Positions 28,885 to 39,209 of a DNA stretch of 64,000 bases are shown in pieces (the first letter of the stretch is position 1; each line of letters opens with the position of its first letter). Source of the DNA: Victivallaceae bacterium (GTDB taxonomy: Bacteria > Verrucomicrobiota > Lentisphaeria > Victivallales > Victivallaceae); the NCBI GenBank assembly GCA_028709805.1, contig JAQUTL010000001.1, positions 279,489-343,488 on the forward strand, written 5' to 3'. Under the pieces are notes generated by a model. The model worked only from the letters and a program-made list of their open reading frames with translations. It was not told the origin of the DNA and searched no databases. The translations under genes were made by a program, and so were the position numbers.

Positions 28885-30159
28885 TTATTCGTCGCGAAAC
28901 GCCTTCGCCGGATCAAGTTTCGCCGCGCGCCAGGCGGGGATCAGCCCGCCAACGGTGCACAGCGCCACCGAGATAAGCACGATCAGCATCAGGTCCTGAC
29001 CGACGATTTCAGCCGGCAGTTCGTCAAACTGATAAAGCGACTTGGGAAATATCTCCCGGCCGGTCGCTTTCGCCAGCGCGTTCATAATCGCCATCCGGAA
29101 AGTCACCACCAGCGTTCCCAATCCCACGCCGGCGCCGGTGCCGATCATCCCGACCAGCAGCCCCTGAAAAACGAACACCCGCATCATCTGGCCGTTGGTT
29201 GCGCCGAGCGCTTTCAGCAGCCCGATCTCCCGCGTTTTCTGATATACGGAGGTTATCAGATTGTTGCTTATGCTGAATGCCGCCACCAGAACGATGAAGA
29301 CCAGCAGGAAGAACATCATCTGTTTTTCGGTGTTCAGAACACTGATCAGCAGTTGATTGCGCTCCTCCCATGTGGTGATGTCATAGCCGGGGAGGGCGGC
29401 GCGGAGCTGCTTTGCCGCGTCCGCCGCCTTCGCCGGATCGTTCAGCCAGCCGGCGACCTCCGAAGCGCAGTTCCACGGCAGGCGGAACAGATCGGCGGCA
29501 TCGTTGAGATCCATGAAGATTATCTGCGAATCGAAGTCATACTTCCCGAAGTGGCAGAGCGCCGCCACGGTGAATTCGGCTGGAAGCGACACCTCTTTGG
29601 CATCCTTCACTGATATTTTTCCGGACGAGGAGATGTTCACCATGTCCGCCAGTTGAACGGTGGAGTGCACCTGCACCCGGCTTCCCAGCCGCAGGTCGAG
29701 TTTTTTCGCCAGCGTGCTGCTGATGATTATTTCGCCGGGCAACAGTTCGAACGGCGCGTCCGGCCTCAGATGCGCCACGATTGCGTCGCGGAAATCCATT
29801 TCCTCGCGGAACCGGTCGAATTCGATGCCGAGAACGCCCTGCGGCTCAAAAACATCGCCGCGCTGAATAAACACCGGAGCGGTGATCATTCTGGCCGCCC
29901 GGCCGCCTGCCGAACGGATCGCCTCCTCGGCTTTTTCGGTGTCGGTGATCACATAGCGATCACGGGAAACATGAAGATGCGGCTGGGTCTGGAGCATTTT
30001 GTTTCTCATCTCGCCGCTGAATCCGGTCATCACCGCCAGAACCACGATCAGCACCGCCACGCCGAGCATCACGCCGACTATTGAAATCAAAGTTATTATG
30101 GAAACTTCATTGCGTTTGGGGCGCAAATAGCGCCGAGCCAGAAACAATTCAACCCGCAT
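28885..30159 (-). CDS. Lipoprotein-release ABC transporter permease LolC/E family
   Basis: A 424-residue permease with the FtsX/LolC layout: helix 1 near residues 20-45 after the ELFLARRYLRPKR elbow, a large periplasmic domain, then three C-terminal helices. Only one permease is present next to lolD, so it probably acts as a homodimer as in LolF-type systems. The ATG at 30159 is preferred because AGGA lies at proper distance; the ATG three codons upstream has none. Confidence 0.88.
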   Translation of the reverse strand: MRVELFLARRYLRPKRNEVSIITLISIVGVMLGVAVLIVVLAVMTGFSGEMRNKMLQTQPHLHVSRDRYVITDTEKAEEAIRSAGGRAARMITAPVFIQRGDVFEPQGVLGIEFDRFREEMDFRDAIVAHLRPDAPFELLPGEIIISSTLAKKLDLRLGSRVQVHSTVQLADMVNISSSGKISVKDAKEVSLPAEFTVAALCHFGKYDFDSQIIFMDLNDAADLFRLPWNCASEVAGWLNDPAKAADAAKQLRAALPGYDITTWEERNQLLISVLNTEKQMMFFLLVFIVLVAAFSISNNLITSVYQKTREIGLLKALGATNGQMMRVFVFQGLLVGMIGTGAGVGLGTLVVTFRMAIMNALAKATGREIFPKSLYQFDELPAEIVGQDLMLIVLISVALCTVGGLIPAWRAAKLDPAKAFRDE

Positions 30160-30273
30160 TGCCGACATCCTGTGAAATTTAATCGTCTTTTATTCGGTTA
30201 ATGTACTATCTAAACCGTTTTTTTAAAGTATATTAATATTGAAATATTGATAAAAAAGACAGGAGGCGTTCTT

Positions 30274-32493
30274 TTGAACACTATAAAGACTCCCGAATTG
30301 CTGGCTCCGGCCGGAAATCTTCGCTGCGCATTGGCCGCATTCGACGCCGGCGCCGATGCGGTTTACGCCGGACTCGGCAAATTCAACGCCCGCGAACGCG
30401 GTGAAAATTTCGAGTCCGAAGAGCTGCTCGCACTGATCGAATACGCTCATGCGCACGGTAAAAAAGTGTATCTTGCGTTCAATACGCTGCTGAAGGAAAG
30501 CGAATTGGAAGAAGCCGCCGCCATGCTCGGCTCGTTTTATGACGCATTTCCGGACGCGGTGCTGGTGCAGGATCTCGGACTTGCAAAAATAATCCGCGAC
30601 TATTTTCCGGAATTGACCATGCACGCCTCCACGCAAATGGGTATTCATAACCTGGAGGGTCTGGAGATCGCCGCAAAACTCGGCTTCAAGCGTGCGGTGC
30701 TGGAGCGTCAGCTTACTCTTGATGAAATCCGGCTTATCGCCGCGAAGTCTCCGATTGAGCTTGAGGTGTTCATTCACGGAGCGCTGTGCTGTTCGCTTTC
30801 CGGCGAATGTCTGTTTTCGTCATGGTCCGGCGGCTGCAGCGGCAACCGCGGAAAATGCAAACAGCCGTGCCGCCGCCGTTACTTTTCCAAGCAGGGAAAC
30901 GGCTTTTTCTTCTCCACCGCCGACCTGTGCGCCACCGGAGTCATATCCGAACTGCGCAAGCTGAATATCGCCAGCTTCAAGATTGAGGGCAGACTGCGTC
31001 AGGCCGACTATGTGTTCAACACGGTAAGCGCCTACCGGAAACTGGTCGACGCGCCGGAAATCGACCGCAAAGTCACCGGCGAGGCGCGCAATCTGCTGGC
31101 GGAGAGCTGCGGAAGGAAATGGTCGGACGGTTTTTACTCCGACTCTTCAATGCGCGAATTGATTCAATACAAGGCGCTCGGCGCCTCCGGCGCGCCGTGC
31201 GGCCGGGTGGAGGACGTGGCGGACAACGGCTTCGGCTTTATCGCCGCCCGGCGGATTCATCTTGGCGACCGCGTCCGGGTGCAGCCGGCGTCCGGTGACG
31301 AAGGGCCGTCGCTGACCATCACCAAAATGTTTGTGAACAACGCTCCGGCCACCGTTGCTTCGCGCGGCGACCGCTGTTTTATCTGCTGCGACAAACCGGT
31401 CGAGTTCAAAGGTCTGGTATACAAGATCGGCCGGGCCGCGCCCGATCCGAAACTCCGCAGACTGCCGGTTCCGCGCCGCAAACTCAACGCGTCATTCCAT
31501 TTCAGCAGCAACGGCGGCTTCTCCGGTAAAGTGACCAATACGGTTCCCCCGATAGAATTTTCCTGCCCGATCGAACTGCGTCCGGCGCTGAATCAGGCGT
31601 TGACGCCCGGCATGCTCGGCGCCGAACTGGCGCTGCGCGGCGATGACGCCTATGCCTCCGGCGCGCTCTCCTGCATGCTGGACGGCAATTATTTTCTGCC
31701 GCTCAGCGAATTGAAGAAACTCCGGAATAAGTTTTGGGATCATGTTCTGTCGTCGCTCGGAACGGTGGAGCTTCCGCCGCCGGGAGCGTTGAATCTGGCG
31801 GCGTTCCGCGCCGCCGTCGCCTCGCGTCCGGTCATTGAACCGGATGAAGGCTATCGTCGTGAAACGGTGGCGGTGTCGCCCTCAAGCGCCACTTTCGGCA
31901 ATCCGAAAGCGCGGATGGCATCATCGATTTTCAGCTATACCAAGCACGCTGAAGAGCTTATTCTGCCGGACTTCTGTCCGCCTGAAAAAATCGAGAGACT
32001 AAGAAGACTGATTGCCGAAGCTGTTGCTTCCGGCGTCCGCCGTTTCCGGGTCTGCGGGCTGTATGCGTTCGCACTGTTCAATGGCGACCGCGAACTGGTC
32101 ACCGGATACGGTATTCCGGTCTGCAACTCGTGGGCGGCTGAGCTGTTGCGCGAACTGGGAGCGGGGCAGGTCATGGCGCACGTCGAGCTGGAGAAAGCGG
32201 CGCTGGAGCAGCTGGTCTCCCGTTCTCCGCTGCCGGTGGAGATCTACCGTTTCGGCCGGATACCGCTCTTGTCCACCCGGGCGGCGCTGCCGGTTGACGG
32301 TGAAATACGCGACGCGCACGGCGCCGGATTCATGATCCTGCGCGACGGCGCGTGCGGATTGTTCCGGCTTTACAGTTCAAAAGTAATGAGCGTTCCCCGT
32401 CTGCGCGGCGCTTCCGACTTTTACGATCTCACCAACGCCCACTGGGGCGCAAAAGACACTGGCGATTTTAATTTCTATACTGAACTGACATGA
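30274..32493 (+). CDS. U32 family peptidase/tRNA-rRNA hydroxylase-like protein
   Basis: A 739-residue U32 protein. The N-terminal half shows ELLAPAGNLRCALAAFDAGADAVY, then the U32 signature VFIHGALCCSLSGECLFSS and cysteine-rich CSGNRGKCKQPCR, then a C-terminal extension of about 350 residues. Related proteins (RlhA, TrhP) hydroxylate 23S rRNA or tRNA and likely bind an Fe-S cluster through such cysteines. The TTG at 30274 is chosen because AGGAGG lies 7 bp upstream. Coupled by ATGA overlap to the next gene. Confidence 0.82.
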   Translation: MNTIKTPELLAPAGNLRCALAAFDAGADAVYAGLGKFNARERGENFESEELLALIEYAHAHGKKVYLAFNTLLKESELEEAAAMLGSFYDAFPDAVLVQDLGLAKIIRDYFPELTMHASTQMGIHNLEGLEIAAKLGFKRAVLERQLTLDEIRLIAAKSPIELEVFIHGALCCSLSGECLFSSWSGGCSGNRGKCKQPCRRRYFSKQGNGFFFSTADLCATGVISELRKLNIASFKIEGRLRQADYVFNTVSAYRKLVDAPEIDRKVTGEARNLLAESCGRKWSDGFYSDSSMRELIQYKALGASGAPCGRVEDVADNGFGFIAARRIHLGDRVRVQPASGDEGPSLTITKMFVNNAPATVASRGDRCFICCDKPVEFKGLVYKIGRAAPDPKLRRLPVPRRKLNASFHFSSNGGFSGKVTNTVPPIEFSCPIELRPALNQALTPGMLGAELALRGDDAYASGALSCMLDGNYFLPLSELKKLRNKFWDHVLSSLGTVELPPPGALNLAAFRAAVASRPVIEPDEGYRRETVAVSPSSATFGNPKARMASSIFSYTKHAEELILPDFCPPEKIERLRRLIAEAVASGVRRFRVCGLYAFALFNGDRELVTGYGIPVCNSWAAELLRELGAGQVMAHVELEKAALEQLVSRSPLPVEIYRFGRIPLLSTRAALPVDGEIRDAHGAGFMILRDGACGLFRLYSSKVMSVPRLRGASDFYDLTNAHWGAKDTGDFNFYTELT

Positions 32494-33599
32494 GCTTTGA
32501 GAAATATTTCCGCGACGCCGTTCCGGTGACGTGGGAACCAGCTCCGCCGCCGCTTGGAACGCCCGGCGCGGCGGTTATTCCGGTATTGGGCGAACTGGAG
32601 ACACTGCCGGAACTTTTGGCGTCTCCGGTCTGGCGCCGCATTGTTCCGGTGCTGGTGGTCAATCAATCCGCCGATTCGCCAAAGTTGTATTGCCAACAGA
32701 ACGCCGAACTGCTTTCAAGACTCCGGCGCGGTGAGTTTCCCGGCGTCTATTGGCTGGATTTCACCGCCGGACTGCCCGGCGGCGGCGGCGTCGGCGGAGC
32801 GAGAAAAATCGGCATGGACGCGACACTGGCGGCACTCGGAACCGACATCGTTCTGTTTTCGCTCGACGGCGACACCATGATCGAACCGAATTACGCCGAC
32901 GCGGTGCTGGCCGAATTTTCCGCCCGGCCGGAACTGGTCGCGCTGACCATTGACTTTTCCCATGTTTCCGACGATCCGGCGCTTCTTGCCGCCGCCCGGA
33001 AATATGAACACTATCTCCACAATTACCGCGACGGTCTGGCTCGCGCCGGGTCGCCCTACGCCTATATTCCGCTTGGATCGGCGCTGGCGGTGCGCGGCGC
33101 GGCATATCTGCGATCCGGCGGCATGCGGCGGCGCGAGGGGGGCGAGGACTTCTATTTTCTTCAGGCCGTGCGGAAGCTGGGAGAGATCGGCGAATTGCAT
33201 ACGACCCGGGTGTATCCATCGGCCAGACCGTCCGACCGGGTCCCGTTCGGCACCGGCCCACGGGTGCGGCGTATTATCGCGGAAAACGGCATTGACTGCG
33301 AACCGGATTGGGTGTTCGACGAACTTGCCGCAGTCCTGTCGGCAATCAACCGCGCCGGCGACTGCGACGAACTGGCCGCTCCGGCGTTTCCGGCGCGTTC
33401 GGCCGCTTTCTTTGATAAGCAGAATTTTCCCGCCGCATGGCGGAAGATAATCGCCAATACGCCGCGCAGCCCTGAACGGCTGAAGCAGGCGTTCGCCGTC
33501 TGGTTTGACGCGTTCAGAACGCTGAAGCTAATTCATTTTCTTCTGCAGCAGGACCACCGCTTCAGCGGCGATTCCTTCGCCGCGCCCGGCAAAGCCTAA
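32490..33599 (+). CDS. Family 2-like glycosyltransferase
   Basis: A 369-residue protein with a GT-A-like fold: [17 protein letters not shown] at the start, a D-G-D metal motif ([14 protein letters not shown], near residue 130) and [15 protein letters not shown], which resembles the catalytic E/D-D-x-x region. No membrane helices. Acceptor and donor are unknown. Its last 72 bp overlap the 3' end of ispF on the other strand. Confidence 0.72.
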   Translation: MSFEKYFRDAVPVTWEPAPPPLGTPGAAVIPVLGELETLPELLASPVWRRIVPVLVVNQSADSPKLYCQQNAELLSRLRRGEFPGVYWLDFTAGLPGGGGVGGARKIGMDATLAALGTDIVLFSLDGDTMIEPNYADAVLAEFSARPELVALTIDFSHVSDDPALLAAARKYEHYLHNYRDGLARAGSPYAYIPLGSALAVRGAAYLRSGGMRRREGGEDFYFLQAVRKLGEIGELHTTRVYPSARPSDRVPFGTGPRVRRIIAENGIDCEPDWVFDELAAVLSAINRAGDCDELAAPAFPARSAAFFDKQNFPAAWRKIIANTPRSPERLKQAFAVWFDAFRTLKLIHFLLQQDHRFSGDSFAAPGKA

Positions 33600-34010
33600 T
33601 TTTTCCGTGGTGGTGGCTTTGACCGACACTTGATCCGGCTCCGTTCCGAGCACGGCGGCAACCCGTGTCCGCATTGTTTCGATGAACGGCGCCAGCTTGG
33701 GAGACTGGGCGATCACCGTAATGTCGGCGTTCGCAACCGCGTAACCTTTTCCATCGACCAGCGCGGCGACGGCGGCGAGCAGTTTTGTGCTGTCGGCATT
33801 CAGATAAGCCGGGTCGCGGTCGGGAAAAAGCTTGCCGATGTCTCCGAGGGCGAGGGCGCCGAGCATTGCGTCCATCAGCGCATGCAGCGCCACGTCGGCG
33901 TCACTGTGGCCGAGCAGTCCCTTTTCGTACGGTATCTCCACGCCGCAGATCACCAGTCTGCGCCCTGCCGTCAGCCGGTGAACGTCATATCCCTGACCAA
34001 TTCTGAACAT
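33528..34010 (-). CDS. ispF: 2-C-methyl-D-erythritol 2,4-cyclodiphosphate synthase
   Basis: A 160-residue IspF of normal length. Metal ligands D-V-H (GYDVHRL) and H ([14 protein letters not shown]) are present, as is the C-terminal [17 protein letters not shown]. It catalyses the cyclisation step of the MEP isoprenoid pathway. AAGGAA precedes the ATG. Confidence 0.96.
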   Translation of the reverse strand: MFRIGQGYDVHRLTAGRRLVICGVEIPYEKGLLGHSDADVALHALMDAMLGALALGDIGKLFPDRDPAYLNADSTKLLAAVAALVDGKGYAVANADITVIAQSPKLAPFIETMRTRVAAVLGTEPDQVSVKATTTEKLGFAGRGEGIAAEAVVLLQKKMN

Positions 34011-34085
34011 CGTTGCATTTCCTTCTTGAAATATTTTTTTCCGCCATTAAATTAACCCGGAAAACGGTTAAATCAAGGAACAACC

Positions 34086-34520
34086 ATGAAAATAAAAATA
34101 TCGATGTACGACGGCTGCGGCGACCTGTTCCCGGCCAAAGCGCATAATGACGACGCCGCTTACGACCTGCGTTCGCGGACGGACATGGAGCTTCCGGTCG
34201 GCAGAAGCGTATTGGTGCCGACCGGTGTGCATATTGAACTGCCGCCGGATTTTGAAGCCCAGATCCGGCCCCGCAGCGGTCTGGCGCTGAAACACAACCT
34301 GACGCTTACCAACTCCCCCGGCACCATCGACGCCGGTTATCGCGGTGAAATCGGCGTGATCGTGCTGAACCTTGGCGACAAGCCGTTTCCAGTGCGCCGC
34401 GGCGACCGGATCGCGCAGATGGTGATCTGCCGGCTGCCGGAGGTCGAACTGATCGCGGCTGAAGAGTTGAATGAAACCGGCCGCGGCGCCGGCGGCTTCG
34501 GCTCCACCGGCCGCGCCTGA
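34086..34520 (+). CDS. dut: dUTP diphosphatase
   Basis: A 144-residue trimeric dUTPase. All five motifs are visible: [26 protein letters not shown], the [10 protein letters not shown] motif, and the C-terminal [11 protein letters not shown] arm. It removes dUTP and makes dUMP. AAGGA precedes the ATG. Divergent from ispF. Confidence 0.96.
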   Translation: MKIKISMYDGCGDLFPAKAHNDDAAYDLRSRTDMELPVGRSVLVPTGVHIELPPDFEAQIRPRSGLALKHNLTLTNSPGTIDAGYRGEIGVIVLNLGDKPFPVRRGDRIAQMVICRLPEVELIAAEELNETGRGAGGFGSTGRA

Positions 34521-34619
34521 TTGACCGCGGCGGTCCGCACCGCGTTATACGGTTCCCGTCATGAGGCGGATACCCAACCGGCGCCGCATTTCCACTTTGG
34601 CCATGCGAACCGGCTGAAA

Positions 34620-34949
34620 TCAGTAATTCCGCTCCGGTTCGTCCATTTTGCACCTGCGGCGCATGCAGTTCAGGATGGTTATCGCGTTTTCCGCCGCGAT
34701 GCGGTACAGAACCAGCCGACCGTCGCGGCGGCAGGCGACGACGCCGGCCATTCTTAGTTTATTGAGGTGCTGTGACACGGCGCCCTGCGCGCCGCTGATG
34801 CCGGCGACAATGTCGGAAACCGTTGATTCTCCGTTGATGTCAAGATATTCCAGTATCCGCAGCCGCTGCGGATTGCCGATGAGTTTTATGACGCCGGCCA
34901 TCGACAGGATAAAATCCTCCGGCAGATATTGTGCTTTTTCCGTATTCAT
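34620..34949 (-). CDS. ArsR-family transcriptional regulator
   Basis: A 109-residue winged-helix regulator; helix-turn-helix around residues 43-66 (STVSDIVAGI...VSQHLNKLR). Three cysteines stand at 73, 95 and 100, the last two in the C-terminal helix (NCMRRRC). There is no CxC metal site in the recognition region, so it is not a classic arsenic or cadmium sensor. Cysteines plus the rhodanese and CoA-disulfide reductase in the same operon suggest a thiol or persulfide sensor in the manner of BigR/SqrR, though the exact cysteine spacing differs. Its start overlaps the adaptor stop (ATGA); last gene of the operon. A likely autorepressor. Confidence 0.85.
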   Translation of the reverse strand: MNTEKAQYLPEDFILSMAGVIKLIGNPQRLRILEYLDINGESTVSDIVAGISGAQGAVSQHLNKLRMAGVVACRRDGRLVLYRIAAENAITILNCMRRRCKMDEPERNY

Positions 34950-36013
34950 TTTTCGCTTTCCGTGTATTCGATTCCCGGCTCGACGCCGGAGATTATTTCC
35001 AGAAGTCCGTTTCCCAACGGAACGGTTTTCACCAGCGTCCGGACGGCGCGGCCGTTCTGATCCTTCACCGCCAGATATTCCAGCTGTCCGATCCTGCGCA
35101 CGGCGGATTCCGGGACGGCGAGCACGGTTCGGGTTCCGGTCGGTATTTCGCACACGGCGAACATGCCGGGCATAAGCTCATCCGTTGCGCCATCCAGCCC
35201 GGCGTTGACGATAAACGACCGGCTTCCGGCGTCCACCGCCGGAACGATCTCACGCACCGTCGCGGTGTATTCCCGGCCGGTAGAGCGGATGGCAACCCGC
35301 AGCTCATCGCCGTTTTTCACCTTGGAGTACAACCCCTCGCGCACCGGTATCTGAACTTGAAGTTTGGACGGATTGAATATCTTCATCAACGGATTCAACG
35401 GCGTCGCCAGATCGCCGGGATCGCTGCCGCGCTCCGAAACCACACCGTCAAACGGCGCCCGGATAGTGGCGTATTCAAGATTGGTCTGCGCATTGAGCAG
35501 CTCATGCTTCATCATGGCGGCCTGAGCCCGCGCCGCGTCCAGATTGCTGGTGGACTCCTCATAGTCCCGCGCCGCCACAGCGCGACTGCGAACCAATGTG
35601 GCGTTGCGTTCATCCTCGGCTTCGGCGAATTTCAGCCGGCTCTCGGCACCTTTCAGATTTTCGGCGGCGGCGTCCACCTTGGCCCGGAGGTCGCGGTCCT
35701 CCATTTTTATCAGCACATCGCCGGACTTGAACCGTTCGCCGTTGCGGAACGGCACCTCCGTCACTCTGGCGGTGATAAGCCGGGAGATCACATCAATCTC
35801 CTCGCGGCTGCGGACGGTGCCGACCGCTTTGAACACGGTCGGCTCGGTCCGCGGCTCAAGTTTGCGCCAGACGTGCTCCTCCGGCGGCGGCGGAGTCTTT
35901 TCTCCGGCCGGCGTTTTTTCTCCGGCGCCGACAGTTCCGGACTGATACAGCATTGCCCAGACGATGAAGCCGGTCACCGCCGCGCCAAAAATAATGAATG
36001 ATGTTTTTTTCAT
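34946..36013 (-). CDS. RND efflux periplasmic adaptor (HlyD/AcrA family)
   Basis: A 355-residue membrane-fusion protein. N-terminal anchor (residues 5-24), a proline-rich linker with a doubled GEKTP motif, then the biotinyl-lipoyl and alpha-hairpin domains (SREEIDVISRLITARVTEVPFRNGERFKSGDVL and RDYEESTSNLDAARAQ). It bridges the RND pump to an outer-membrane channel, which is not encoded here. Coupled by ATGA to genes on both sides. Confidence 0.9.
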   Translation of the reverse strand: MKKTSFIIFGAAVTGFIVWAMLYQSGTVGAGEKTPAGEKTPPPPEEHVWRKLEPRTEPTVFKAVGTVRSREEIDVISRLITARVTEVPFRNGERFKSGDVLIKMEDRDLRAKVDAAAENLKGAESRLKFAEAEDERNATLVRSRAVAARDYEESTSNLDAARAQAAMMKHELLNAQTNLEYATIRAPFDGVVSERGSDPGDLATPLNPLMKIFNPSKLQVQIPVREGLYSKVKNGDELRVAIRSTGREYTATVREIVPAVDAGSRSFIVNAGLDGATDELMPGMFAVCEIPTGTRTVLAVPESAVRRIGQLEYLAVKDQNGRAVRTLVKTVPLGNGLLEIISGVEPGIEYTESEK

Positions 36014-39000
36014 GAAGCAACCTCTTTTTTATCGCCGGTAAGCAGAAGATAGATCGCCGGAATCACCACCATGGTGAACAGCGTGCTGGCGATCAGACCG
36101 AAAATCAGCGCCCACGCCAGTCCGGAAAATATCGGATCAAGCGTGATCGGCCACGCGCCCATCAATGTGGTAGCCGCGGTCAGCATGATCGGCCGGAACC
36201 GCACGGCGCCGGCTTCGGAAATCGCCTGTTTCAGCGGAACGCCGCGCGCCTCGCTCTCCTGAATGAACTCAATAAGAACGATCGCATTGCGGATCACTAT
36301 GCCGCCCAGCGCGATCATGCCGATCATGCCGGTGGCGGTGAAGAAGATTGGACTGGAATAACCGCCGACTGCTCCGGCGCCGAATACGTTCAGCAGCCAG
36401 AAGCCGGGAGCGATGCCGATCACGGTCAGCGGTATCGCGCACATCATCACCAGCGACAACCGGACGCTGCCGGTCTGGACGATCAGCAGCAGCATGATGC
36501 CGCCGAGCGCCACGGCGAATGCGATGCCGAGATCGCGGAACACCCGGAGCGTCACCTCCCATTCGCCTTCACCGGCCCATTCCACTGAAATTCCGCCGGG
36601 CAGCGGCCGTTCATTCAGCGTTCGGAACTGTGTCTCCAGCACCATTTCGCCGGGCGCACGACCAACGGTCTCGGCGGTAACGAATGCCACTCTCCGCAGA
36701 TTTTTGTGCATGATCGGAGTTTCCGGCGCCGCCGGAACAAATTCGCCGAGTTCGGCCAGCGGAACCGCATTTCCGTTGCGGCCGCTGACCGTGAGTTCGC
36801 CAAGTTTGTCCGTACTGTTGCGGTCGGCGTATTTCAGCCGCAAGACAATGTTAAGCGGCTGGCGTTCGCCTTCGATCCGCAGGTCGCCCAAATGGGCGCC
36901 GGAGAGCGCCGCGCCAAGACAGCCGGTGATGTCGCCGACGGTGACGCCGTTAAGTGCCGCCTTGTCGGGATCGATGCGGAACATCAGTCGGCCGGGCGAA
37001 GGATCGTTCAGCGAATCGATTTCGGCAAAATGCTCCGGGTCGGTGGTTTTCAGCCGCTCCTGAAGAATTTTTGCGCCGTCAAGCAGCTGACTGTAGGTCA
37101 TGCCGGGCGCCGCATAGACTTCGGCGGTAACTGTGGACAGCACCGGCGGCCCCGGCGGAACCTCAACGATATTGAGTATCGCATTGTATTTCGCCGCAAT
37201 CTTTTCCGCCCCGGAACGCATCCGCAGCGCCATGTCATGCGATGACATTTCGCGGCTTGCCTTGGGTACAAGATTTATCCTGATGTCAGCCTGATTTGAC
37301 GACGTGCGCATTTTGTAATGCCTGACCAGACCGTTGAAGTCGATCGGCGACGGCGTGCCGACATAACTTTGAAAATTCACCACTTCATTCTGTGCCGCGA
37401 GAAAATTCTCCAGTTCGCCGACCAGTGCGGCCGTCGTTTCATCCGTCGTTCCCGCCGGCAGTTTGACCACGAATTGAAGTTCGTCACGGTTGTCGTACGG
37501 CAGCATCTTAAGCGGAACCTTGAACACCATCAGCGCCGTCGAACCGATCAGCAGCACAATCACCGTGCCGATCAATATCCAAGCGTTGCGCCGCGACAGA
37601 AACGGCCGGATCATGGCTCCGTAAAGTTTACGCACCCAGAGCGGCGCGCCTTCGTCCGGCCCGGCGGCGGCGCCGCCGCCAAGTTCACCGGAGCGGCGCT
37701 TCAACAGTTTGTAAGCCAGAAACGGCACGAACGTCAGTGCGCAAACCGTTGAAAACGATACCGTCAGCGGAACGTTTACCGCCATCGGCGCCATATACGG
37801 CCCCATCATTCCGGTAACGAAAAACATCGGAGCGAATGAAATGATGATCGCCACCGTTGACATGATGACCGGCGGCAGAACTTCGCGCACCGCGTACAGC
37901 GTCGCCTCCATGGGCTTGAGCTTGCCGAGCCGGATATGACGTTGAATGTTGTCGACGTTGGTTATCGGGTCGTCCACCACCAGACCCAGACTGAGAATCA
38001 GCGCAAACAGCGTCACCCGGTTCAGCGTGAACCCGAAAACATAGTTGGTGAAAAGCGCAAGCGCAAAACTTACCGGCACCGAACAGCCGACCACCAGACT
38101 TTCACGCCATCCCATGGTCAGCGCGATCAGCAGAACCACTGTGACAATGGCGAAAAACATGCTTTCAACCAGATTGTCAACCCGATCATCGGCGGATTTG
38201 CCCTGATTGCGGGTGACGGTCAGTTCAACGTCGGACGGAAGTATCTCCGCCTTGGCTTTTTCCGCCTCCGCAATGATCCGGGCGGCCAGCGGCACCGCGT
38301 TGACGCCTGCTTTTTTACTGAACGCCACGGTCACCGCCTCGGCGCCGTTGTGCCGGACATAGGAGTCCGGCCGTTCAACCGCGTCCACCACGGCGGCCAC
38401 GTCCGAAAGCCGGACCAGCCGGCCGTTTTCAGATTTGACGACAATGTTCCCAACCTCGGCCGCACTCTCCGGCGACGGATCGGACAGCACCAGCACCTCA
38501 CTGCCGTCACGGACGATCCGCCCGACGCTTCCCGACGCATTCGCCCGTTTCACCGCTTCGCCGATCTCGGGCAGACTGATTTTCATCGACCGCAGGTTTT
38601 CAATCACCGGCTCAATCCGGACAACCCGCGGCTGGCCGCCGATTATCTCGGAGCGCGAGATGTCGGCCGTCGCGTCGAGTCTGGCGGCCAGCTCCTCGGC
38701 CATGCGGCGCAGCTGTTCGCCGTCATAGTTTTTCCCGGACAGCGTCAGCGTTACGACCGGCACATCATTGATGCCGACCGGAATAACCCGCCACCCGGAC
38801 ACGCCGGAGGGAACGATATTTTTGTTTTCCTCAATCTTGTCGCGGAGTTTGACCATGGCGCGGTCGCGGTCTTCCCCCACAAAGAAGCGGACCGTGACCA
38901 GCGCTCCGTCACGCGAACTGGATGAATAGACATGTTCCACTCCGTCAAGCTGCCACATGAGCCGCTCCAGCGGACGGGTGACCAGCTGCTCGGTCTCCTC

Positions 39001-39192
39001 CGGCGAATGACCGGGATACGCCACCTCCACATCGGCCATCGGCACGACGATCTGCGGGTCCTCCTCACGCGGAGTGGCAATCAGCGCAATCACGCCGGCA
39101 ACGATGCCGGCGGCGATGAATATCCCGGAAAGCGGACCGGTCAGAAACGCCTTTACGATCGTCAGTATTCCGCCCGGACGGTATTCTTCCAT
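36010..39192 (-). CDS. RND efflux pump permease (AcrB/HAE1-like)
   Basis: A 1060-residue RND permease with the duplicated layout of helix 1, large periplasmic loop and six-helix bundle. The NVDNIQRH segment follows the helix-4 D-D pair (GLVVDDPITN), the likely proton relay. The substrate is not readable from sequence. The linked thiol-redox enzymes make disulfide, quinone or other thiol-reactive compounds attractive. I start at the ATG at 39192; 59 upstream codons run through the preceding gene and are not family-like. Confidence 0.9.
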   Translation of the reverse strand: MEEYRPGGILTIVKAFLTGPLSGIFIAAGIVAGVIALIATPREEDPQIVVPMADVEVAYPGHSPEETEQLVTRPLERLMWQLDGVEHVYSSSSRDGALVTVRFFVGEDRDRAMVKLRDKIEENKNIVPSGVSGWRVIPVGINDVPVVTLTLSGKNYDGEQLRRMAEELAARLDATADISRSEIIGGQPRVVRIEPVIENLRSMKISLPEIGEAVKRANASGSVGRIVRDGSEVLVLSDPSPESAAEVGNIVVKSENGRLVRLSDVAAVVDAVERPDSYVRHNGAEAVTVAFSKKAGVNAVPLAARIIAEAEKAKAEILPSDVELTVTRNQGKSADDRVDNLVESMFFAIVTVVLLIALTMGWRESLVVGCSVPVSFALALFTNYVFGFTLNRVTLFALILSLGLVVDDPITNVDNIQRHIRLGKLKPMEATLYAVREVLPPVIMSTVAIIISFAPMFFVTGMMGPYMAPMAVNVPLTVSFSTVCALTFVPFLAYKLLKRRSGELGGGAAAGPDEGAPLWVRKLYGAMIRPFLSRRNAWILIGTVIVLLIGSTALMVFKVPLKMLPYDNRDELQFVVKLPAGTTDETTAALVGELENFLAAQNEVVNFQSYVGTPSPIDFNGLVRHYKMRTSSNQADIRINLVPKASREMSSHDMALRMRSGAEKIAAKYNAILNIVEVPPGPPVLSTVTAEVYAAPGMTYSQLLDGAKILQERLKTTDPEHFAEIDSLNDPSPGRLMFRIDPDKAALNGVTVGDITGCLGAALSGAHLGDLRIEGERQPLNIVLRLKYADRNSTDKLGELTVSGRNGNAVPLAELGEFVPAAPETPIMHKNLRRVAFVTAETVGRAPGEMVLETQFRTLNERPLPGGISVEWAGEGEWEVTLRVFRDLGIAFAVALGGIMLLLIVQTGSVRLSLVMMCAIPLTVIGIAPGFWLLNVFGAGAVGGYSSPIFFTATGMIGMIALGGIVIRNAIVLIEFIQESEARGVPLKQAISEAGAVRFRPIMLTAATTLMGAWPITLDPIFSGLAWALIFGLIASTLFTMVVIPAIYLLLTGDKKEVAS

Positions 39193-39209
39193 TGTCGCAC
39201 CTTTCCGGG

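Noticed and set aside
34521..34619. Possible terminator between dut and the ArsR gene
   Set aside because: Only a 5-bp GC hairpin without a T tract; not convincing on either strand.
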